Below are positions 7,952 through 15,506 of a DNA stretch of 64,000 nt, piece by piece. Source of the stretch: CAVWCQ01 sp963753545 (GTDB lineage Bacteria > Chloroflexota > Anaerolineae > Aggregatilineales > Aggregatilineaceae); assembly GCA_963753545.1 (NCBI GenBank), contig CAVWCQ010000011.1:434001-498000 (forward strand). The letters run 5' to 3'. A program made the position numbers and the translations under genes. How positions within the stretch are numbered: position 1 is the stretch's first letter; each line of letters opens with the position of its first letter. Below the pieces are notes generated by a model. The model saw nothing but the letters and a program-made list of their open reading frames with translations. It had not been told where the DNA came from and did no database searches.

Positions 7952-8875
7952 CTACCCGCGCCAGGCGCGCTCGTAGGCGTTCTTGCAGACCGAGCAGCGG
8001 TGGCAGTTTTTATCACAGGTCAGGGTATAGGTGAACACCTCATCCGGAATATCAATCGGGTCCAGCAGCGAGGCAGGTCCGCCACCAATCTCCGAGGGCA
8101 GAAGGGGCTTGCCATGAACGTACGCATCCAGAACCCGCTTGTATTTCTGCGCGTCGCGGAAAGCGACCCGCCCCGACAACTTGAGACTGTCGTACAACCC
8201 GGCATAAAGTGGCAGGTGGCGTGGCAAAATCCAGGCCCCGGTCAGGCGCAGCCAGGGCTGATCGTCCAGCATGGGGCCGCACAACGACTGGGGGAACCAG
8301 TCCCCATAGCCCATTTCAAAAAAATGCTGGGTGCGGTAGGGACAGCCGGGAATGCACGATTCATTGACAATCAGGCGCAGATCGCCCCGGAACGCCTCGC
8401 GCAGGCGCGTCAAATTGGGCAGGTCGCGCAGCAGGCGGTTATCGGGCACAATCGCATCGACCCACGGCTGCACGATGAGAGCCTGGGTTGGGGTGCTGAT
8501 ACCCATCAGGATCGAGGCGGTGATCCGGAACATGGGCAGTTTTTCGCGGATCAGGCGGGCAAGCCCCAGGTTGGTTACGGTGACGCTGGACACGCCGTAG
8601 ATGTCATAGAGCCGCCGCAGTTCGCCCAGGACGGGGGGCGCAACTGCTTCGAGCGGGCCGGGTAAAATGATGGGATTGACCAGGACAGATTTGGCAAAAG
8701 GAGCCTGCCGCAAAAAGTCAGTCGTAAACAAATCGGGCTGCGGGCTGCGTCCAGAACCGACAACCTGAATCGAGATCGGAAAATAGACTTCTTTGACTAC
8801 AGAGCCAAAGGCTGCGGACATCTCTTCCCAAAAATCGAGCGGCTGGTCAGAATAGGGAATTACCCAGGTACTCAT
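7952..8875 (-). CDS. Peptidase U32-like Fe-S protein of the radical SAM cluster
   Basis: A 307-residue protein resembling the TIM-barrel-like U32 family (UbiU/UbiV, TrhP, RlhA): segments such as YDIYGVSSVTVTNLGLARLI and VNESCIPGCPYRTQHF match the family's barrel strands and the conserved Cys/His region. Cysteines in NESCIPGC, SLCG and the C-terminal CDKNCHRCSVC could ligate an Fe-S cluster, as in UbiU/V. U32 proteins act in tRNA, rRNA or ubiquinone hydroxylation and are not usual RiPP enzymes. Here the gene overlaps the upstream radical SAM gene (ATGA at 8872-8875) and is the last gene of the upstream operon. It may add oxygen to, or otherwise modify, the same substrate (inference). Confidence 0.65.
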   Translation of the reverse strand: MSTWVIPYSDQPLDFWEEMSAAFGSVVKEVYFPISIQVVGSGRSPQPDLFTTDFLRQAPFAKSVLVNPIILPGPLEAVAPPVLGELRRLYDIYGVSSVTVTNLGLARLIREKLPMFRITASILMGISTPTQALIVQPWVDAIVPDNRLLRDLPNLTRLREAFRGDLRLIVNESCIPGCPYRTQHFFEMGYGDWFPQSLCGPMLDDQPWLRLTGAWILPRHLPLYAGLYDSLKLSGRVAFRDAQKYKRVLDAYVHGKPLLPSEIGGGPASLLDPIDIPDEVFTYTLTCDKNCHRCSVCKNAYERAWRG

Positions 8876-9846
8876 GAGGAACGCTCCGAACCACTAAAGG
8901 CCGCAGGCCGGAAGCGCCGCATGACCGCTGCCAGACAACCACCGGAACACTCCCCGCTGATCTTGAGCGCGCAGGACGAACATACCGGATAAATGCCAGC
9001 CTTGCGGTAGCCCAAGGTTAACCCTTCAAATGTTTCGCGCAGCGCGCCAGCAGTCGTTTCGGCTGTGAGGGGAATGCTGCCCAGCCGCGACAGGGGATAA
9101 CAGGGAATTATCTCCCCCCGCAGGTCCACATCCAGGATTGGGCTGCAAACCCAGCCAAGATGCGTGCCAGCCGATTGCAGAGCAGCCATATCGTCCTCAG
9201 AGAACATGCACGGCACAAAACCGCAGTCAAAATCCAACTGGACGGGGGCAGCAGCCTGGGCAAAGAGGGCTAACTTATGCCCGATGAACGGGTACTGCCT
9301 GGGGTGAATATAGGTATTCGCGCCGGATAGACAGGGCTGAGCCAGCCCCAGGCGGATCACAGGTTTGCTGCCTGTCTCCGCGATCACGTCCAGCAAAAAA
9401 GTCAGGTCAAAGTCGGGGCGGTATATGTTGAAGCCGGGCATCACACGCTGCCCCAGACGGGCCATCACGGCTCGTTCACGCTTCAGAACCGCCGCGTCGT
9501 TATCGCCCGGTGCGTTCACATTCATCAGGACGAAACAGACCTCCGGCGAGAGCGCTTCCAGGCAGGCGAGCGCTTTTTCGGGCATCAGACCGTTGCTGAA
9601 AACCATGATTGATTTATTACGAGCGCGGGCCAATTCGACCAGTTGGGGAAACTGCGGGTGCAGCGTCGGTTCGCCGCCGAGCAGCCGAACCTGATCGATC
9701 CCGGAACGGTCCAGGTAATCCAGCCGCGCCTCAAAATCGCCAAGGCTCAGGAAATGCTGGATATCGGGCGTATCGCTGGCATAGTCAGCGGTGAAGCAGT
9801 AGGGACAGTGCAGGTTACAAACGGTGCTGATCGATAGATTGGTCAT
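8872..9846 (-). CDS. Radical SAM protein with C-terminal Cys cluster
   Basis: A 324-residue enzyme with the radical SAM motif at the very N-terminus (C10-x3-C14-x2-C17, TVCNLHCPYCFTADY) and LLGGEPTLHP as SAM motif. C-terminal cysteines in CSSCALKISGECSGGC near residue 300 look like a short SPASM/twitch-type auxiliary cluster site. It has no N-terminal recognition domain of its own, which fits with the separate PqqD-like protein encoded immediately upstream (ATGA overlap at 9843-9846). It is also ATGA-coupled to the downstream U32-like gene. Likely one of the maturases of the WD40/Cys-rich protein. Confidence 0.83.
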   Translation of the reverse strand: MTNLSISTVCNLHCPYCFTADYASDTPDIQHFLSLGDFEARLDYLDRSGIDQVRLLGGEPTLHPQFPQLVELARARNKSIMVFSNGLMPEKALACLEALSPEVCFVLMNVNAPGDNDAAVLKRERAVMARLGQRVMPGFNIYRPDFDLTFLLDVIAETGSKPVIRLGLAQPCLSGANTYIHPRQYPFIGHKLALFAQAAAPVQLDFDCGFVPCMFSEDDMAALQSAGTHLGWVCSPILDVDLRGEIIPCYPLSRLGSIPLTAETTAGALRETFEGLTLGYRKAGIYPVCSSCALKISGECSGGCLAAVMRRFRPAAFSGSERSS

Positions 9847-10115
9847 GGCTGATAGACCTCATCGATCAGGCCGCAATCTGCCCAACTATGCAGCGTATCG
9901 GCAAACACAACCGCCGCCATCCCTTCGGACATCGACTGGACCAGAGCCAGAAGCGTGATCACTTTTGCAGAAGGATATCCCACCGCCAGCCAGTTCCAGA
10001 TCAAGGCTTCACTGTCGCGCAGAGTCCATGACTGCCCGCTTTCCGGTTGGACAACAATCGTACAATCATGATCTTTGACCCAGGCCACACCGGGCTTGCA
10101 GGCATATTCGATCAT
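9843..10115 (-). CDS. Small PqqD-like (RRE) protein
   Basis: A 90-residue protein with a strand-rich N-terminus (KPGVAWVKDHDCTIVV), then WTLRDSEALIWNWLAVGYPS and helical segments to the end, the layout of a stand-alone PqqD/RRE domain. The gene is sandwiched with 4-nt ATGA overlaps between two radical SAM genes (starts 11470 and 9846), which is strong contextual support for a peptide-recognition role. Sequence similarity alone is weak. It is the second such protein in the cluster, so each operon carries its own recognition module. Confidence 0.6.
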   Translation of the reverse strand: MIEYACKPGVAWVKDHDCTIVVQPESGQSWTLRDSEALIWNWLAVGYPSAKVITLLALVQSMSEGMAAVVFADTLHSWADCGLIDEVYQP

Positions 10116-11470
10116 GGAATGTCCACCAGCCGATCCGACGGCTGTTCGGCAGAACGCCGCAGCGCAGCGGGATCACTCAGCCAGCGCAACAACCGATCCT
10201 CCTGCCCCATCGCCTTCAGAATATTATGCAGGGTGATCAGCCGCGCCTGAATACACAGGCGATCATAGGAGTCGCCCACCTGATGGTTGAGATGGCAGCC
10301 CCCGGCACAGTGCCATTTGCAGAAGCAGGACGCGCAGAGCGGCTTCTCGTGGACATTAAAGCGGCGAACGGTTTCGACCGCATGCTGGTCAAACTGGAAG
10401 CCGTTCGGCAAATCCATCACCCCCAGGTGAAAATCCAGCCCGGCTTCGATCCAGTCCTGTTCAAGCTGGTAACAGGCCGCGAGATCGCCGTTGGGCGAGA
10501 CGATGACAAAGTCGCGTCCGACGGGGCAGAATGTCACCTGACGAGTATCGATCTCGGAAGGCGCATAAACAGATCGCACGCCGTGATCTTCCAATACCTG
10601 CACGGCAGCGATGTAGTTCTCCACAAAGAGCCAGGGATCGGGTTCACGAAGCCCGGCAGCGCGCGACCACCTGGTTGGCTGGAGCGGCTCAAAACTGACT
10701 GCGCCAGGGCGAAATTCCGCGCAGAACCACGCGGCGATCTCCGGCATACGGTGGACGGTGTCTTCCGTCACACAGGTACGCATAAACAGATCCGCCGAAC
10801 CTTCGGAGAGAATTTTGGCGTTGCGGTAGACCGCGGCGAACGATCCACGATTGTTCTTGGCGGGACGATTGCGGTTCTGGATATCTTCGGGGCCATCGAA
10901 TGACAGCACGACGGTGCTGAAATGATCGGCGATCCAGTGGCAGCGCGCTTCGCTGAACGTGCCGTTGGTCGCCACTTCAAAGCGAATGGCGCAGCCGATC
11001 TCCCTGGCCCGCTGCTGGCCCAGCGTGACCGCCAGATCAACGACTTCTTCCACATTAAACGGTTCGCCGCCGAAGAAGTGAATCTCGGCCTGGGAGAGCT
11101 TGCTCTGTTCGACACGATCCATGTACCAGAGCACAGCGTCACGTGCCAGTTCGAGCGGCATCGGTTTTTTAGAAGTTTCGGAAGGAACAAAGCCACAGTA
11201 CTGGCAGGCCAGATTACAGCCGCGGGTGGGCAGCAGACCGAGCGCACTGGGGACTAACTCGCCCTGGCGGGGCGCTGGCTCATCGTCGGGTTCGCTGCTC
11301 AACAGACGGGCGATATCACTCAACGAGGCGTTGGCAGGAGGTTTCCCCGTATGGAAATAGGCTTGCAGATCGCGCAGGGCAGCTTCGTTGACCAGGGCGG
11401 CGACGTGATGCAGCGGTGCGTACAAAAGAATTTGATCGGAAATGGGAATGGCAAATAAGTTCGATGTCAC
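10112..11470 (-). CDS. Radical SAM/SPASM maturase
   Basis: A 452-residue enzyme, first gene of the upstream maturase operon, probably starting at GTG 11470. The N-terminal about 75 residues (FAIPISDQILLYAPL...) parallel those of the 452-residue enzyme at 4636-5994. The radical SAM motif is C85-x3-C89-x2-C92 (RGCNLACQYCGF), with HFFGGEPFN. The SPASM end has CASCFCKWHCAGGC. It couples by an ATGA overlap to the small PqqD-like gene. The shared FCxWHCAGxC signature marks this and the 4636-5994 enzyme as one subfamily acting on the same or related sites. Confidence 0.87.
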   Translation of the reverse strand: MTSNLFAIPISDQILLYAPLHHVAALVNEAALRDLQAYFHTGKPPANASLSDIARLLSSEPDDEPAPRQGELVPSALGLLPTRGCNLACQYCGFVPSETSKKPMPLELARDAVLWYMDRVEQSKLSQAEIHFFGGEPFNVEEVVDLAVTLGQQRAREIGCAIRFEVATNGTFSEARCHWIADHFSTVVLSFDGPEDIQNRNRPAKNNRGSFAAVYRNAKILSEGSADLFMRTCVTEDTVHRMPEIAAWFCAEFRPGAVSFEPLQPTRWSRAAGLREPDPWLFVENYIAAVQVLEDHGVRSVYAPSEIDTRQVTFCPVGRDFVIVSPNGDLAACYQLEQDWIEAGLDFHLGVMDLPNGFQFDQHAVETVRRFNVHEKPLCASCFCKWHCAGGCHLNHQVGDSYDRLCIQARLITLHNILKAMGQEDRLLRWLSDPAALRRSAEQPSDRLVDIP

Positions 11471-11532
11471 CTCAATGCTGCCCCCAAACAGTAGATAACG
11501 ACTATTATCTGCAAAATCGGCTGGCTGACGAA

Positions 11533-13219
11533 TCAGTCACTGATTCCCTTATTACTGCTGTGACGGGCAGGGCAATCTGGCCCGATTTCCAGCGCTCCCC
11601 TGGCATTTCCGGTCAGGTCGTTATTCTCGTAGATGCCGCCGCCCTCGTCATGGACCCAGACCCCCTCGTAGCCGTTGCCGTTGATCTGGCAGTGACGCAC
11701 GGTAGGGCTGCCACAAAGCCGCACTTCGATACCCGCATAGGCATTATCCTCGATGTCGCAGCCGGTGATGGTGCCTTCGCCGTCGTCCCAGACCAGGATG
11801 CCACAGGTCTTGCCATTGTGAAGATGGGTATGGCGCACAATCGGGCTGCCGCCACCGGAGATTTCCAGCCCGGCATAGGTGTTCGCATAAATTTCGCAGT
11901 CCGTGATCATGCCACGACTGTCTTCTGCCGCGTGGATGCCGCTCTGCTTGCCATCAAAAATGCGGCAGCGCTGCACCACAGGGTCGCCACCGGAGCGAAT
12001 TTCAATGGCTGGAAAGGCGTTTCCATGAATGTCGCAGTTGATGATCTGGCCTTGGCCATCGTCGTGAACATAGATGCCCCCCTGCAAGCCGTCGTGGATA
12101 CTGGCAGCTTTCGATGGTAGGGTTGCCACCCGTCTTGATCTCGATACCCGCGTAGACATTGCCGTAGATATCGCAGTTTAGGATGGTTCCCCGCGCTTTA
12201 TCAAAGACGAGAATCCCACATGTCTTGCCATCGTAAATGCGGCAGTCAACGATCCTGGGGTCCGCGCCAGATTTCACCTCGATGCTGGAATACTGGTTGT
12301 CATACACATCGCAGTTGATGATGGCAGCCCGGGCATAGTCGTAAATGAAGATGCCGCTCACGCTGCTGTCGTGGATGTGGCAACTGCGCACAACCGGATC
12401 GGCGGCGGGGCCGTGAATGCCAATGCAGGAGGACGAATTGGAAGTGATGTCGCAGTCTTCCAACACCAGCTTGCCCTGCGGGATATCCACCGCATAAAAA
12501 ATTCCTCCCTGATCCTCGATGCGCAGACGCAGGGTCAAGCCACGGATAACCGCGTAATGGGTCTGCATCCATACGCAGTCCGATGCTGACGTTTCCACGA
12601 TTATGTCTTCCTGCGGCCCATCGCCTGTGATTTCGACGGGTTTATCGAGGATTAACTGCTCCTGGTAGAGGCCGGGCCGGACCATGATCCGAGTCCCCGA
12701 CCGTACTTTTCTGATTGCTTCGCTAATGGTGCGGTAATCGGCGTAACCTTCCTTTGCCACAACGCAGATCTGCCCGCTGGTGGAAAAATCATCCGGAGAG
12801 GTAAAAGTCGTTGCTGCCGTTCCGGTCACGCCTATCAAGCGCTGGATGGCAGCCGCAAGTTCCTGAAGGGCCTGATCCTGATCCTGTTTAGCGTCGATCC
12901 GCTGCGTCGTCGCCAAGCGCAGGGGGACGGCTGCATCATCACCACGAAGCAGGATGGGAAAGACGGGCAGCTTGTACTCGTCCTCTGCCTTGGTCAGCTC
13001 GCGCCCCACCCACCTTGACGCCCTGGAGTCAGGCGAGAGGATGACGACCACACAGACTGCCGTACTGATGGCTTCCTCAATGGCTACTTCCCAGTCGGGA
13101 GTGCCGGGTATCAACTTTTCGTCCGTCCACACCGGCAACTGCTGTTCACGCAGATAGTCACGGACGCGGATCATAAATTCAAGGTCTTTGCGGCTGTAAC
13201 TGAGAAAAATATGATTCAT
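11533..13219 (-). CDS. TIR domain / parallel beta-helix protein (frameshift near 12100)
   Basis: The N-terminal about 130 residues are a TIR domain: IFLSYSRKDLEFMIRVRDYL, then VCVVVILSPDSRASRWVGREL with a Glu in the position typical of TIR NADases. The rest is a right-handed beta-helix of about ten repeats in the style CxIYDGxxCGILV..GxIxxCDIYGNxYAGIEI (pectate lyase/NosD-like). The reading frame changes near 12100: removing one base restores CQIHDG in register with the repeat, so this is almost certainly an indel error in a protein of about 560 residues. The start is 26 nt after the secreted glycosidase-like gene. TIR domains act in signalling or NAD cleavage and in anti-phage defence. No defence partner gene is visible, so the role is open. 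Confidence 0.78.
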
Positions 13220-13245
13220 GGCAGCAATCTCTTTTGCTCAGGCCG

Positions 13246-14616
13246 TTAGCAGCCACCCATGATATCGCTGATCACCACGTAACCCTGGATCATCTGCGCG
13301 ACAACCTCTTCGTTGATGGTCGCGGAGACATTCACATAGATGATGTACATTCCGGTCGTGAGTCCGGTGGTGTCCGCGAATATCTGCACGGTGTCGCCGC
13401 TGGTGACCGTTGGCGGGTACACATCGATTAACGGTCCTCCTGGCGGGCCGACTGCCTGAATATCCGCCTTAAAACTGCCCGGATAGCCCGTATTCAGCAC
13501 TTTAAATTCCCCAACCATCACCGATCCGGGGCAGTATTGGCTCGTCTCGATGGTCATATTCTGGGCATAGATGGTTAACTGCGGCAGATAGTCACTGAAG
13601 CGGCGCGGCATGGAGGCCACGCGATCAAAGAGGGGCACGTGGGAGCCATCCCTGCGCAGCAAACTGAACCAGCGCATATGGCTGCACGGCGGGGCGATAT
13701 TATCCGGATAGAGCGACCAGTTCAGATTCCAGAGGAACATGGGTCCGGCCCAGGGCCAGTAACGATCCGCCCAGTCGAAGGCGCGGGCGGTGTAGTCGGC
13801 CTGTGTCTGGCCCGACACGCGCAGCCAGGCAAACCCGGCAAACGCCGGATCGGCATCGGAGCAGGTGACGCCATCTTCTGCCGGGTCGCGCAGCCAGCCA
13901 AATTCAGTCAGCCAGATTTGTTTATCGAGAATACCACGCTCCTCGAACAGCGCGCGGATCAGTTCGACGCGGCGGAAGTTGAGTTTATCTTCGGCGGGTT
14001 CGTCTTCAGGCGGAAGGTTGTAACCGTAGGGGTGATAACCAAACGCATCGAACCACTGGGCTGCGCCATTATCGAGCATCTCGCGGGCATAGTCGATATC
14101 GCTGAGGGCCTGACGGTCTCCGGTGGTGATCGTCGGGGCCAGCCCGCCCGACACCACAATAATGTTCGGATCAACCGATTTAATCTGGGTGTAGGCCACG
14201 CGCAAAAGCTGCGTATATTCCCAGGCGTTGGGGCCGTGCGGCCATTCCAGGGCGAGATTCGGCTCGTTGTGGACTTCGATAGCATCCACACCCAGCCGTG
14301 AGAGTTCGGCGGCGCGCTCTCGCACGCTGCTGCGAAAAGAGTTCCAGTCGGTTGGCCAGGGTAAATCCATACGGAACAGGATATGCTTACCGGGAAAGTT
14401 AGCGGCCTGCCCCGGCTCGTAGACCTTCACCCAGTCCAACCGCAGTTGATCGACCAGCCCCACATCGACGTTCGTGTTGGGGCCGACATGAATGCCGTAG
14501 CCCAGGTGGGGCGGCGGTGGCCCGTTGGAACTCTGCGCGGCGGCAGAATCACCACATAACAAACAAATGATCAAGAGCGCTGTAAAAATACTCAAGAATC
14601 TTCGCATACGATCCAT
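13246..14616 (-). CDS. Secreted glycoside hydrolase-like TIM-barrel protein
   Basis: A 456-residue protein with an N-terminal signal peptide (RRFLSIFTALLIICLLCGDSAAA). The TIM-barrel resembles clan A glycosidases such as GH39: the putative acid/base Glu is in EVHNEPNLALEW and the nucleophile Glu in IWLTEFGWLRD. The C-terminal about 120 residues form a beta-rich, Ig-like domain (FKVLNTGYPGSFKADIQ...). The substrate cannot be named. It is the first gene of the minus-strand run leading into the TIR and radical SAM genes and is divergent from the mannose synthase gene. Confidence 0.7.
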   Translation of the reverse strand: MDRMRRFLSIFTALLIICLLCGDSAAAQSSNGPPPPHLGYGIHVGPNTNVDVGLVDQLRLDWVKVYEPGQAANFPGKHILFRMDLPWPTDWNSFRSSVRERAAELSRLGVDAIEVHNEPNLALEWPHGPNAWEYTQLLRVAYTQIKSVDPNIIVVSGGLAPTITTGDRQALSDIDYAREMLDNGAAQWFDAFGYHPYGYNLPPEDEPAEDKLNFRRVELIRALFEERGILDKQIWLTEFGWLRDPAEDGVTCSDADPAFAGFAWLRVSGQTQADYTARAFDWADRYWPWAGPMFLWNLNWSLYPDNIAPPCSHMRWFSLLRRDGSHVPLFDRVASMPRRFSDYLPQLTIYAQNMTIETSQYCPGSVMVGEFKVLNTGYPGSFKADIQAVGPPGGPLIDVYPPTVTSGDTVQIFADTTGLTTGMYIIYVNVSATINEEVVAQMIQGYVVISDIMGGC

Positions 14617-14678
14617 TATATGGAGATCAACCCAAATCGTGAAATCTCAGCCCTGCCGGAGCGTCAGGTGATCGCCGT

Positions 14679-14707
14679 TTGCCGCGTGAAGAGTGCTGCG
14701 TTATAGT
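14679..14707 (+). promoter_or_regulatory. Putative promoter upstream of polyprenol-phosphate mannose synthase
   Basis: TTGCCG (14679-14684), a 17-bp spacer and TATAGT (14702-14707) form a plausible sigma70-type promoter about 40 nt before the ATG at 14748. A GGAGAG ribosome-binding site precedes the start. Confidence 0.45.
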
Positions 14708-14747
14708 GTCCCCGATCTCATATCCCTGCTGTGGAGAGCCATAACCT

Positions 14748-15506
14748 ATGAAAACAACCGTTGTGCTGCCCACGTACAACGAGGCGGAAAATCTGTCCAA
14801 GATGATTGGCGCACTGCTCGGCCTGCCCGTTAATGATTTGTCGATCCTGGTGGTAGACGACAATTCACCCGATGGAACAGGACAGATTGCCGACAAACTT
14901 GCTGCCGAAAACCCTGGACGCGTCCAGGTGATACACCGCGCCGGTAAACAAGGGCTGGGAACCGCTTATGTAGAGGGTTTCCGCGAAGCCGTGAAAAACG
15001 GTGCGGACGTCCTTCTGCAAATGGACAGCGATTTTTCACACTCCCCGACCTACATTCCCGAAATGGTTAAGACGATTGAAACGTGCGACTGCGATATTGT
15101 GCTCGGCTCACGCTATACCAAAGGTGGACGCCTGGATGAAGAATGGGGTGCCGGGCGCAAACTGCTAAGCTGGTGGGCAAACAGCATCTACGTGCGGATG
15201 ATCCTGCACACCAAGGTCAAGGATGCAACAGGCGGCTTCCGGCTATGGCGTAAAGAGGTACTGGACGGTATCGACATGAACCGGATCCGCTCCAACGGCT
15301 ACGTGTTCCAGGTCGAAACGATCTATGTGGCCGAAAAACTGGGCTACAAAGCGATCGAGATTCCCATCTATTTCGCGGATCGCAAAGAGGGCACGTCGAA
15401 GATGAGCTTCCGCGTTCAGTCCGAAGCGGCACTGCGCGTCTGGCAGGTGTGGATGCGCCACCGCCATCTCAAACCATCGGATCGCAGAACCACTCCGGGT
15501 ATCTAA
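14748..15506 (+). CDS. Polyprenol-phosphate mannose/glucose synthase (GT2, DPM1-like)
   Basis: A 252-residue GT2 enzyme of the DPM1 type without the C-terminal membrane domain. It begins VVLPTYNEAENLSKMI and has VVDDNSPDGT, the metal-binding DSDFSHSP, GSRYTKGG and the conserved NGYVFQVE and FADRKEGTSKM. It transfers mannose (or glucose) from GDP/UDP-sugar to a polyprenyl phosphate. The lipid-linked sugar is then the donor for GT39-type membrane transferases, several of which are encoded further along this window. Its stop codon overlaps the start of the next gene (TAATG at 15504-15508). Confidence 0.9.
   Translation: MKTTVVLPTYNEAENLSKMIGALLGLPVNDLSILVVDDNSPDGTGQIADKLAAENPGRVQVIHRAGKQGLGTAYVEGFREAVKNGADVLLQMDSDFSHSPTYIPEMVKTIETCDCDIVLGSRYTKGGRLDEEWGAGRKLLSWWANSIYVRMILHTKVKDATGGFRLWRKEVLDGIDMNRIRSNGYVFQVETIYVAEKLGYKAIEIPIYFADRKEGTSKMSFRVQSEAALRVWQVWMRHRHLKPSDRRTTPGI

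Noticed and set aside
11533..13219. TIR/beta-helix gene as part of a recognised anti-phage system
   Set aside because: No ThsA/ThsB-like, CBASS, Pycsar or other defence partner is adjacent; neighbours are a glycosidase and radical SAM genes.
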